From Oxytricha trifallax (lineage: Eukaryota; Ciliophora; Spirotrichea; Sporadotrichida; Oxytrichidae), in assembly GCA_000711775.1 (NCBI GenBank), contig ARYC01000593.1, forward strand, positions 79,486 to 143,485: 64,000 bases of DNA, given 5' to 3'. The notes under the pieces are model-generated. The model made no database searches and had not been told where the DNA came from. It worked only from the letters and a program-made list of their open reading frames with translations. The position numbers and the translations under genes are program-made. This document shows, in pieces, positions 11,954 through 22,293 of this stretch. Positions within the stretch are counted from its first letter, which is position 1. Every line of letters starts with the position of its first letter.

Positions 11954-13058
11954 GGAGGAAGTAAGTTTCCTTTCGCAAAATTTTATATGCATCCTAGGGG
12001 GAAGTTTTCTGCCCCAAATATTAAGTTTCCTGTCCCATACAATTAAATATATAATATTTATAAATTTTTAAGAATCTTTACTGTAAAATATGATATAGTA
12101 ATTTATAATCTAGTATATAATATTAATTCTACTTTGTTAGTGAATTCAAATTTTGGCTATGAGGTAGTATCCTCCCCCCCCCTAATGTATACTTTTTTTT
12201 TTGTAGTCTGATAGAGTTTTTGACGCTGAGTAATAGTAGCAGATAAACATGGAATGTGCGAGCAATAGTTTTGGAGCTATGGCCTCGTCAAAGTCACTTT
12301 TTATATATAAAAATCATTATAAATTTTACAAAAAATTTCAAATTTTTCACAAAATTTAAATTCTCTAAAATTAACGATTTTAGCAGTTTTTAACAATATT
12401 AACAAATTATATAATTAAATTTAATTTTTTAAGGAGAACATTTATGGTCTTTTTGAAAATCTTAAATGAAAATTAAAATGATTTTTAATTCACTTTATAA
12501 AATTATAATAAATTAGATATAATTTGTTAATATTGTTAAAAACTGCTAAAATCGTTAATTTAGAGAAATTAAATTTTGTGAAAAATTTGAAATTTTTTGT
12601 AAAATTTATAATGATTTTTATATATAAAAAGTGACTTTGACGAGGCCATAGCTCCAAAACTATTGCTCGCACATTCCATGTTTATCTGTTACTATTACTC
12701 AGCGTCAAAAACTCTATCAGACTACAAAAAGAAAAGTATACATTAGGGGGGGAGGATACTACCTCATAGCCCAAATTTTTATGAAAATCACATTAATAGT
12801 TATTATTTTTAAAAAATAGTTTTAACATTTTTTTCATATATATTTTGATAATGAATAATTATATACCTTAATAATTATTTATTAATAAAGGTTGTTTCGT
12901 ATTTGGCAATGGTATTTGAAATTGGAATTTGCCTACTTTTAATATTTATATGGCAAAAAAATAGTAAATTAAATGTTGGGGCAGGAAACTACCGAAGGAG
13001 GCAGGAAACTTCCGCAGGGGCGGAAAGGGCTCTGGAGCAGGAAACTTCCTCCCCCTGG
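11954..13058. mobile_element. Foldback element with triple subterminal GCAGGAAACTTCC repeats
   Basis: The left end (11954-12040) and the right end (12975-13058) are related in inverted orientation. Each carries three copies of a motif close to GCAGGAAACTTCC: at the right near 12980, 13000 and 13037; at the left the complement GGAAGTAAGTTTCC, GGGGGAAGTTTTCTGCCCC and AAGTTTCCTGTCCC. Between them sits the separate 630-bp palindrome at 12148-12778. Clustered short motifs at both ends of an inverted-repeat element resemble subterminal transposase-binding sites. No transposase is encoded. Confidence 0.55.
12148..12778. repeat. 630-bp near-perfect palindrome nested in the foldback element
   Basis: The ends read AAATTTTGGCTATGAGGTAGTATCC and its near-complement, followed inside by a C8 / G8 tract. 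The arms, about 285 bp, contain GACGCTGAGTAATAGTA, ACATGGAATGTGCGAGCA and GGCCTCGTCAAAGTCAC, and match with few differences (for example GTAGCAGATAAAC against GTAACAGATAAAC). A spacer of about 60 bases near 12430-12490 separates them. It has no coding capacity. It is a foldback or MITE-like element able to form a long hairpin. Confidence 0.8.
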
Positions 13059-13110
13059 ATTATTTATAGTATGAATGTATTTTAAGAATTTACATATTAA
13101 CAATTTTGTT

Positions 13111-13448
13111 TCAATTTTGACTAAATGGCTCCAATGGGGTCCAATTAATTCTTGTTAGGCGCCTCAATGCAAGTTCAAGACTCTGCTTCACACGATGGCG
13201 CTCGATCTCCTTCGAAATGTTGCACAGTGGTGATTGACTGTGTGTGAGTTTAAGAGGGTCTTCAAGATTTCACCGAAGTCCTTAATGGAGAGTTCTTTGA
13301 AGGAGTGTTCCACTAAAGACAGGCCATCTTGGAGGCAAGCTCTCACCAGTTCAATGTCAGCTCTTTGCCCGAGTCGAGCTCCATCTCCGGTTGGAGCACG
13401 GAGGGCGTCAGCTGCACTGAGTGCGAGGTCAGTGGCGTTTCGTAGTTG
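13111..13448 (-). CDS. GC-rich coding fragment of an unrecognised gene
   Basis: The minus strand is open from just after a TGA (13449-13451) with a markedly protein-like sequence: NATDLALSAADALRAPTG, ARLGQRADIELVRAC, LQDGLSLVEHSFKEL, SIKDFGEILKTLLNSH. One shift near 13200 leads to KEIERHRVKQSLELALRRLT and a stop at 13111. It is built from Leu, Ala, Arg, Glu and Asp, probably all-helical. Roughly half of the bases are G or C, while the flanks are about three-quarters A/T, and no TAA or TAG glutamine is used before the last line. There is no in-frame ATG, so it is an internal or C-terminal piece. A macronucleus-destined segment, a pseudogene fragment or foreign DNA are all possible. I recognise no family. 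Confidence 0.5.
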
Positions 13449-13499
13449 TCATGCATAAAGGGTCTAAGCAATGGAGACTCACAGTACAACAGCTAGTAG

Positions 13500-15500
13500 G
13501 AATAATTTTTAAGTCTGATTAATAATATTAACAGTCTAAAATACTAAGATTAAAAATTCTTAGCGAGTAATTATTTTGATAAGGGTCTTTTATATATATA
13601 TAGGGAGTCTTCACAAATCAACAAGATAACAAATATTAGTAATAATTATATATTAATTCTAATTTAAATTTACTTTACCAACATTCAAATTCAAATTCAA
13701 TTTACTCTTTTACTTACAAATAAAGGGCTTTTTTAAAAAAGGAAAGGTTCCATTTTTCATCTTTTAATAATGATATTATTATTTTTCTTTTAACTTTAAA
13801 TAAAAATAATCTTTTTCAAGAGTACTTTCAAATTAATTTTAATATTGATAAAAAAAAATCGGTAATAATAGAAGAAAAAAATAGTAATATCTGCATTTAA
13901 AAATATAATTGATAATTAAAGTACATTATTGTGAGGAAAAATGATAAAAAGTTTATAATAAAAAGTCAACAAATAGCTCTTAAAACAAATTATTTTTAGG
14001 CCATTTTGTTTTATTTTATTATAATTTCCAAATCAGTGGTTAGTATCCTATGATAGTAAAAAAATAATGATAGGGCAGTTTGAATAACTTACATCTTTTT
14101 ACGTAGTTAAGATCGAAGAATAAGAGAGATATTTTTTGACTCATTTTATTATTTTCATTTGATTTTAATAAAAATGTATGAATGTATAATTTCAACTTGT
14201 TAAATGAAAAATTAAATTATTTTTTATTTTTATAGATTTATAATAGATAAAAATAACTAATTAAATAAAATGAAAAGAAATATTGCAGGACTTAATGATG
14301 GTAGTCTAATAAATTTATTATAAGTAAGTTAACCAGTATATTTTTTGAGAAAACATAATTTTAAACTAAATAATGATAAAATGAAGTTATTTTAATAAGA
14401 CTTAACTGTAACTAAAGTCAGGATGAAACGTTAATATTCAGAGTGTTAACTTATTTAATGTACTATTACAGATTGCCTCTATCATTTATGAATTTTATTA
14501 TTATAACTATATTATAAATACTTCTTTTATAGGGAAAATGGTTACTAATCAATTTTAATTAAGTCTATCTCGCCTTTATCAAAACCTTAAAAAGTAAGTT
14601 AATTATTGGCTTATTAAAGACAGTTATGTATGGCCAAATATTGTTTCTTACAACTTTTTCAAGTTAATCTATAAAAATGAGAAATCAATAATCTAACAAA
14701 TTCATAATTTTCAAATCCCCATAAATAGTATGTTTACACAATTGGTGGTGAAGCTTCTTTAATTGCTTGTAACTATTATTACAATTAAACATTTTTAATA
14801 ACCATTTCAAAATTTGATATTCACCTTTACAAATTATATTTTGATCGATAGAAATTGGACCAACATTTCTCGAATTTCTGTAAAAATTTTATGAGTCTCC
14901 TAAAGATTCAAGATGATTAATCAGAATTATTTATAAAAATGGTATAATTATCTAGTATTCAAAATGAAGAACTCAGACGCCAGACTAAGGGAGCCCAAAC
15001 TAAAGTTCAAATCCAGAAGAAATGATTTAATTCCTGAGGTTTTATAGTAAACTTTTATTATTTTAATATTTCTGGATGGGAACTATTTCCCAGAAAACCA
15101 AGTTTCCATGAGATTTCTCAATAATTTCTGGCAGGCAAAAAAGGCCTGATTAAAAGCAGTGATGTGTAAACTTTATATTTGCCTTACTATTAAGAGCTTT
15201 CAATGAAAATGATTATCAAGAATATTTAGGATTAATAAAGCATTATTAAATTCATGAATTACTACGACGATTATCGGTAACTACCTGTCAGAAAATTCAT
15301 GTATGTTTTATTAGAGACTCGCTAGACAAATTTGTTAATCAACTAATTAATCACGCTAAAATACTGAGGAGTCCCCATTATAATAAGAATTTGATGATTA
15401 AAAATGAAGTTACTAATAATAATAAAAAATGGAAAAATGCGAGAGCAGAAGATGCCTTCTCATTAATTGAAAATGTAAGTCACAAAAAAATATCTAAACT
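13500..15500. other. AT-rich stretch
   Basis: About 2 kb of A/T-rich sequence without supported genes. The phrase GAACTCAGACGCC near 14970 recurs near 19355, probably a chance or minor repeat. Confidence 0.35.
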
Positions 15501-15507
15501 TTTTATT

Positions 15508-16062
15508 AAACAGGAGCTTCACCTTTTAAGAGTGGATGCAGAGACAGAAAACACTTCGCAGAGCAGCTAAGAAAAATGTGAAGGAGTATTCTAATATAAA
15601 AAAATATGATATTGAGAATTGAACATGCAAAGTTAATGAAAAACTTTTTTACACTTTGTATATTGACATATTGTTTTTTGTTACTATTGATTAAAATGTT
15701 GTAGTCATCTATTTTCCAAAATTTTTTATAATTAATACTCCTACATTTGAAGAGAATAGACAAGACTCAATCTATGTAAGGGAAATCATTTTAAAAAGCT
15801 TGAGAGTAAGATATTTTATTCTAGTAAGCTTATAGAATTTTTTTATCATATTTTATAGAGACAGTTCAAAGAAAACAAGGAGGGAAAAGCATAAATGACA
15901 GTATCATGATAACTAAAATCCCTTTCTCAAGTTTAAGAAGAGTAAAAGGCATGGGGACAAGAATATCAAAACCGAGGAAGTTACTCATTCATTGAAGGAT
16001 AGGGCAAACAAAAGCCATCGGACTAGGAGATGAATTGAAAAATGTGATTTGAGGTAAATATT
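15508..16062 (+). pseudogene. Possible decayed coding region, basic product
   Basis: One plus-strand frame shows protein-like stretches interrupted by three TGA codons: FQEWMQRQKTLRRAAKKNV, TPTFEENRQDSIYVREII, and a basic region KKTRREKHK ... FLKFKKSKRHGDKNI, then KDRANKSHRTRR before a TGA. Composition is less AT-rich at the two ends than in the middle. No domain is recognised. It might be a degraded gene for a basic nuclear protein, but this is weakly supported because long frames arise easily when TGA is the only stop. Confidence 0.25.
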
Positions 16063-17349
16063 TAATTTAACTAATTAATTTAATTCAAGCAGAGAAAGTC
16101 TCTCATTAAATTTATATAAATCGAAATTCTCTGAATTGTTTTCCTATAACTCGCCTTCCATTGAATTTTTATTCGGCTAAATATGATCATTTGCACAACT
16201 CTTTAAGATTATAGTATATTCAAAATCTTTTTGCAATGGTACTTAATCTAGAAAACCTCCCCATTAAAGTCGTACTTAGAAGAGTATATGGAGCGTTGAA
16301 GATTCACCTCCCTTTATGACTTCTTATTTTTAAACTTAGACAGATCTATTATAGTGGACGCACAAATTACCGCAGAACATCACAACTTCAGTGATCTAAT
16401 TGACAACTCTTAAATATACTTTCATATTTTAATAGCCTTTTTTGTTTAATGAAAAAGGTTTGACCATATAACATACAAATCCCATATTATCAATTTTCCC
16501 ACATTAACAGCTTGAATCATGAAAATTATTCCTAACTTGTTATCAATGCAGTATGACTGTACTATGGAGCCCATGTCTTTCAACAAGTTTTAAATGGTTT
16601 AAATATTATATAATTTATATTAATTATCTTATTTGTTATTTGAACTTGCTATGTTAGAGTGCTGAAGCAAAACAATCTTTATGCTTAAATATTATTCATC
16701 TTATCTTTATTTTACACACCTTTAAATTATATTATGAACTACTTGTAGATGATGTGGAGTTGAGCACCAGTGATATGCTACTGAGAAAACCTATCGGTAA
16801 TAGGAAGTGCTTAAGCTTCGAAAGAAAGTCCTTTCTGTATATCCAGCATCAAGGAAGATGTGATTAAACCCAAGAAATCATTAGAGATGTATTTAGAATA
16901 AGAGAGCTTGCCACTATTCTTTCCTTCAATATGTTATAGTGAAGGAAAAATAATTTTTTAAAATAATAAAATGATAACCCTAAAATTGTTGAAAGAGTCG
17001 GAAAACTGACCAAATTTTATTTTAATTATACTGGTTATTAGACCTCATACTTCTGTATAAACTATAAGTCAATAACCTATATTCCTCTTTTTGATGCAAG
17101 ATTTATTCACAATAACTTACTAACTAATATATTTGTAAATATTAATTTAAGCTTTATTTAAAAATATAATGAATACATTAATTAATTACTGTCATAATTT
17201 ATATATTTCTGAAATCAGAATACGTTAAACTATTAAAATAAATTGCTTAGTGTAATGCTTATAATGTAAAATATAAATAATATTTAAAAATATATAATTT
17301 AAAAGATATTGAGAAATATTCAAATAGATATGTAATAATCAAGAATGAC
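16063..17349. other. AT-rich stretch with minor mixed-composition patches
   Basis: Patches at about 16240-16410 and 16740-16930 are less AT-rich and give short frames (for example VDDVELSTSDMLLRKPIG on plus), but nothing is recognisable. Confidence 0.3.
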
Positions 17350-17383
17350 ATAGAAATTATATAATAATAATAATAATTAATCC

Positions 17384-17412
17384 TCATCGGGGGCTCAAGG
17401 CCCCCCGGATGA
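17384..17412 (-). other. GC-rich 3'-end hairpin of the LINE
   Basis: TCATCGGGGG and its complement with one bulge flank a short loop just before the ATT tail. Conserved 3' stem-loops of this kind are the RT recognition site in several LINE clades (for example the eel UnaL2 group). Here that role is inferred from position and from the contrast with the AT-rich surroundings. Confidence 0.65.
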
Positions 17413-17438
17413 ATATATATGTTAAATATATGTAAGGG

Positions 17439-19060
17439 TCAAGCCCTTTTAATGTTTATATTAATTTTTAAGCTCCAGATTTTCCGTCTTATGACTTTCT
17501 GGAACTATTTAAGATTGATTCTGACTTATTTGAGGTTTCTCTCTGCTTCCTCAGTGATATCTGGGTTGTAGTTTGTCCTCATTCTCTCTATGGTGAAGTT
17601 GAGGATATAGGCTAGTTGTTGTTTAGCTTATTTAATAAAATCATCTATGTCACCATTAATGTGTGGTAAGTGTTCCCAATCTGCTGTGAAGGAACATCCA
17701 CAGTTGCAAATGATAGTTTTTTCCAAACAGTTTAGGTTAATTAGTAATCAAATTTGTGAGAGTGTTTGGTAAGTATTTGGTCATCATTTTGGCTCTATGA
17801 TATTTGAATTTGTATTCTGGTTTATCAACATCGTTTTAGAAGTTAGAAAATCCAGCCCAGGTGTACCATATTTGATCGTATTTTTCAATCCAGTCTAGAG
17901 CTATTGTAGTTGAGTTTTCAAAGATTGTTTGATATTTATCTAGAACTGAAGAGATTATGATGATATCTGTTAAAAAGGGAGAGTTGGCGTATAGTTTTTC
18001 TTTGTTAGCATAGAACGTTTTTAGGAAAGAATCTCCCCTTTAGAGGAAGGTTGCTGTGTTTCTCTTGTAAATTGTCATCATTTCTTTAAGATGTTATGGT
18101 TTGGCTGCTGCTAGTATTGGTGTGAGCCTAGTTTGTACTTTCGAGAAGACATATTATTGATAGACTCTATGATAAAGGTAGTCATCGCATTTGAATCTAT
18201 TAAGAAATGAGGTTCTAGATTCTGAGTGAAGTTAACCAATGACTTCCTCAAAAATCTTTTTTGGGTGTTGACTTAGGTTTAGTCCTAAGTATCTGAACTT
18301 TTTCTTTAGATTTGATAAATTATTGAAGTCGAATTCTTAAGCGCTGATGTCTACACATTTGTCTTCATTTATTATGAGTCCGTACTTTTGGAAGTGTTAT
18401 TAAACTTTTTGTTTTATGTCTGGTATGTTGTTTCCTGGTTTAAACAAGAAAGCTATGTCATCTGCATATATTTTTATCTTCTTTCTGATTTTAATTCTGT
18501 ATTTTATTTCGAAAGTTCTGATGGCATTGTCCAATAGGAGTACAAAGAAGAGAGGGGATGTTTTTCCCCCTTAAGGTACTCCTCTACTAATTTGGATCTG
18601 TTCTTCTTACCATGTGAGGTTATAAGGTTGAATGAGATGAGTAGCTGTTATAAGCATCTTGTCCCATAAGTCTATTTGGTTTTGGTCGGGGATATCAAAT
18701 TCTGGTTGGGTAGACATACTATTGTCAATTAGTTTCTGTTCAGTTTTCTGATCAGAAAACTGTTGTGTGACGTATTAGTTAGGTTCCTATTTAGTAGGTA
18801 GCAATGTTTCCTATTAGATATCCATCTCTTCAACCTCAAATTGTAAGAGGGGTGGTGGTGATATTTGCGTCTTTTTAAGATTCTCGAATTTTTCGATTTC
18901 ATCTTCTAGATCCCAAATATCAAAGTCAGAGTCATTATCACCTAGATCTGAACTTATGTCAAAGTTTTATAGGTTCACGCAAGTGTACCCCTTGATGATA
19001 GCCATAAAAGCCGTCATGTATGAAATATGTTTTTAGTTCAGTTCTAATTTAATAATAATT
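17439..19060 (-). CDS. LINE reverse transcriptase, 5'-truncated, one frameshift
   Basis: From the 5' junction an uninterrupted frame runs about 470 codons to a TGA at 17650. It uses about 18 in-frame TAA/TAG codons and no TGA. RT motifs in order: an acidic, Gln-rich insertion (DNDSDFDIWDLEDEIE); LWDKMLITATHLI; ISRGVPQGGKTSPLFFVLL (motif B; the PQG glutamine is TAA); KIYADDIAFLF (motif C, catalytic Asp pair; codons at 18457-18468); GLIINEDKC (motif D); KFRYLGLNL (motif E). A thumb/C-terminal region follows (YANKEKLYANSPFL, ALDWIEKYDQIWYTWAGF). One base indel near 17655 separates a further 70 codons (GDIDDFIKQAKQQLAYIL to KIWSLKIN) that end at a TGA at 17439. The enzyme would copy its own RNA at a nicked target. 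The finger motifs are missing because of the truncation. Confidence 0.9.
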
Positions 19061-19122
19061 ATAGAAATTATATAAACTATTAATCTTTCATAATATATCA
19101 TTCAACTGATAAAATCAAAATA

Positions 19123-20390
19123 ATGATGATGAAGGCAGCTCATCCTAAAATAATCACACTCACTGCTAGAAATATCGTTAGAAAAGTCTGCTAACTAATC
19201 AACTAATTATAGATTAAACTCATGATAAGACAATTTAAAGTGACAAAAACTGTGGCATACATTGTTCAACTATTGACCCTGCAACTAATATAAATGCTAA
19301 TAATCCTTACTATTAACAGCAAGTTTATAAAGCCCCAATATAATACTAAAAGATCGAACTCAGACGCCGCTTCGATACAGGAATTATAGTTTGAGCTTTA
19401 ATAAATAGCAGCCCTTCTCCAAGTACTGAAACTAGAACACTTACCTATATCAAATGACGATGATGAAGACTGAAGCTTGGATGAGGAAGTTTATTAATTT
19501 GACTATTATAAAACATATGAGGAAAATCTAGTTAGCACACCTGCTTATAGCAAGAAGACAAGTGACCATACCAAGAACGCAGCTTCATAAGTGAAGACTC
19601 CAAAGACAAAAAACCTGCAACCAGATTCCCTGAGAAATATCTAAAAATATATTTAAACCAATTAATAGACGTCACTAATAACCTTCAGTACTAATAAGGA
19701 ATTATATAAAGAAAAAATTTATTAATAAATATGGATCCACTCCAATCATAAAATAATAAAATTAAAATTATTATTAGTTTTATTAAGTTGGATTCAACTT
19801 ATTAGATTTGAAAACCATCATCAAAACGTATCTAAAAACCATATTAGATACAAGTGTCTTGCATTTTCATTAGGATAAATCTCATAAATACTGTATTCTA
19901 CGAATAAATAAAGATATTCTTCCTCGCCATTTCAACAGTTAGTGATTAAATTGGCAAGAGAACTATGAAATCAACGTCAAAATAAATGACAATGAACTAG
20001 AGGATTTTTATAATAAGAAAAACTTTATTTGCACTGACACAAAAAGGAAGTCGCTCACATATTCAGACCATTCAACTTATATATTAAATAAGAATGTTTT
20101 CGCAAAAGAAGCCTATTGTTAAAACATTGAAGCAAACTACCACAATTTAACTCATAAAAATTAATGTTTATCAAAAATCAAAATGAAAAACTCATATTCT
20201 CTATCCAATTCAAAAAATTTGACGTCAAAGACAAGAATTCACAATTAAAATTGTAAACAACAAGATGCAAAGAAGAAAGGGAAGAAAGTAAGGAGAACTA
20301 GAAAGTAGATAGTTTTTAAAAATTCAGCGAAAAAAGAAAGAAGGAAAGAAAATTCAGTAGTCATAGGAGCTAGCACTCCTTTTTTAAATG
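19123..20390 (+). pseudogene. Unrecognised gene, interrupted
   Basis: The gene starts at ATG 19123 (MMMKAAHPKIITLTARNIV) and stays open for 117 codons to a TGA at 19473, after an acidic run (NDDDED). The same frame then continues as SLDEEVYQFDYYKTYEE and TSDHTKNAASQVKTPKTKNL to 19967. A shift leads to a third part (NWQENYEINVKINDNELEDF, then a Lys-rich tail DAKKKGKKVRRTRK) ending near 20390. The N-terminal 70 residues are helical; a histone-fold-like protein crossed my mind but the match is not convincing. It begins just 50 bases beyond the LINE target duplication on the opposite strand. The degree of coding bias is modest, so confidence is limited. Confidence 0.35.
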
Positions 20391-20988
20391 GTGTTGTTTC
20401 TTTCATACTACTGCGTATAAAGGATGGTGGTCTACTGAATCCTCAATTGGATCAAATTATTAGTTATATTACTATAATACTTTAAATTTGTGCATTTTAA
20501 GAAAGAAACTTTATATTTATTATTAATTTTAATTTTTACTTATGCAATTTTACTTTAGATTAGACTAAAACAAGTCGACCTCGTTACTTATTTTTAATAG
20601 CATTTATAGTATTATACTACTTGTTTGAATTTTACTAGTCAATTATAATAAATTAAATTAAATAGGTTAAATTAAAAAGTTAATACAAATTTAAGATGTG
20701 TTAATCATTTAATTGTCACTGATTTGATACCTTGTAATTTTAGTTTAATTTGGATTACTTAAGATAAATATATTTAATAAAAATCACTTTTCATCTAAAT
20801 GAGCATATAAATTTTATCCTTGCAATCTTAAATGCTCACTATATGAGAATGGGAAGAATTCTGTTATTGTTCTCAAATTACAATTTATCAGCTTCATCTT
20901 TAGCTTCTCCACCAAATTTACCAATCATGATAATTCCTTAGGTTTATTGGTCAACCACAAATTTTCACAAAAATATCAATAAAGTTGG
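20391..20988. other. AT-rich spacer
   Basis: No gene is supported. The last 130 bases become less AT-rich and belong to the coding-like region that follows. Confidence 0.35.
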
Positions 20989-21405
20989 TCATAATAAATT
21001 GACTATCACCAATACCATTGACGGTGGATTGAACAAACTAGGTTATAGTAGTCTGATCACTTCTTCATGGATGAAAAGTACTAGGTGTGGTGGAAATAGC
21101 AATTCATCTAGGAGTGTAAGAATATTCGATTCCTGGTTTTTATTGATCAATAAGCCTAATTTTGTTCTATTATTTAATGATAGACTTTACTTTATAGTAT
21201 CAAGGGCTGGATTATTCTTTGTATTGCTAATGACGAGATTGATTTAAGCATTAATTTGCACAACAATAGCAATGCTGAATGTTGCGAAAGTAGTTGGTGC
21301 ATTAATAACTGAAGATTCATAGTCTGTGTATTTCTTTGTCAGTTGAAGTACCTTAAACTTCTGGATCCTAGTGATGAGAGCCAGCTCTTTTGTCATTCTC
21401 ACCAT
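20989..21405 (-). CDS. Unrecognised ORF, possibly a gene fragment
   Basis: An ATG at 21405 (MVRMTKELALITRIQKF) opens a 138-codon frame with TAA used as Gln, ending at a TGA at 20989. Composition is mixed and includes hydrophobic stretches (TFATFSIAIVVQINAQ, LLFPPHLVLFIHEEVIRLL). A second frame just beyond (DSQFIMTNFIDIFVKICG) could be its continuation after one indel. A faint similarity to the SNPVDI region of lactate/malate dehydrogenases was noted but not accepted. Unknown function. Confidence 0.35.
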
Positions 21406-21730
21406 TTAACATTTTGGCTTTAAAGACGAGGGTTTATTGAAATTGGAAAGTATCCTAAATAAAATATTCCTTATTATTAATTAATTTGGGAAAAATTTTA
21501 TGGTAATTAATGAATAAATAACATGGTATGAATAACTTACCTGCCTACATTTTATAACTTAAAAAATAACCTTTACGTGCTTATAACAATAACTGGATGC
21601 CTGTTGTCTGGTAACAAAGACTTTTCTAGATGAAATTTAAAATCAATGATAGATAGTTCTCAATAAGTCCTTATTTCGTTCACAAGAATGCTTTAGACAA
21701 TTTATATTTATTTTATAAATTAACAATTTT

Positions 21731-22293
21731 ATCAATGAGTTAAAATTGAGTGAATTTCCAAAATATAATCAAATAATCAATCATTTATTCACACTAATTT
21801 AATATTAATTTTTTAATTCTAATTAAACAGCATCTATCTCGAAATTTTGATCATTTCGAGATACGTGCCAAATAAATATAATAAATTACTCAAATATTGA
21901 ATCACATAATATTAATGAAATTAAGTTTTTATCAAATTAATAGTTCATTTTTAAACTAAATCAAGATAAAATAATGTAGGTAAATTATTAATATATTAAG
22001 CTAAGATTTTTTAAAATAATCAGTAATTTCTATCTGATTTCTAAATTTTATATTAAACTTTAAAATAATTAAAAAATGAACTATTAATTTGATAAAAACT
22101 TAATTTCATTAATATTAAGTGATTCAATATATGAGTTATTTATTATATTTATTTGGCACGTATCTCGAAATGATCAAAATTTCGAGATAGATGCTGTTTA
22201 ATTAGAATTAAAAAATTAATATTAAATTAGTGTGAATAAATGATTGATTATTTGATTATATTTTGGAAATTCACTCAATTTTAACTCAATGAT
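21731..22293. mobile_element. Foldback MITE, family B, copy 1
   Basis: A 560-bp inverted repeat with arms of about 230 bp beginning ATCAATGAGTTAAAATTGAG. The arms share AAACAGCATCTATCTCG and the block GAGATACGTGCCAAATAAATA and are near-identical apart from small differences in the inner part. The centre lies near 22010. It has no coding capacity. The GATACGTGCCA block recurs in another inverted repeat at 26.4-27.0 kb. Confidence 0.8.

Larger units (their letters stand above)
17350..19075 (-). mobile_element. LINE-type retrotransposon, 5'-truncated, with 15-bp target duplication
   Basis: Perfect direct repeats ATAGAAATTATATAA at 17350-17364 and 19061-19075 bracket the element. It is transcribed on the minus strand. 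At its 3' end are an (ATT)n tail (17365-17377) and a GC-rich hairpin. It begins inside the reverse-transcriptase domain, so the endonuclease and upstream ORF are missing, the classic result of incomplete target-primed reverse transcription. The good state of the reading frame and the exact target duplication suggest a comparatively recent insertion. Confidence 0.88.

Noticed and set aside
13234..13458. Plus-strand standard-code ORF of 74 codons
   Set aside because: It is the shadow of the GC-rich minus-strand frame, which has far better protein-like composition.
14969..19365. Shared 13-mer GAACTCAGACGCC at about 14970 and 19355
   Set aside because: The match does not extend on either side; too short to call a repeat family.
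20989..21405. Lactate/malate dehydrogenase fragment (TNFIDIFVKICG resembling SNPVDILTYV)
   Set aside because: The order and spacing of other LDH/MDH blocks do not fit; the resemblance is limited to about ten residues.
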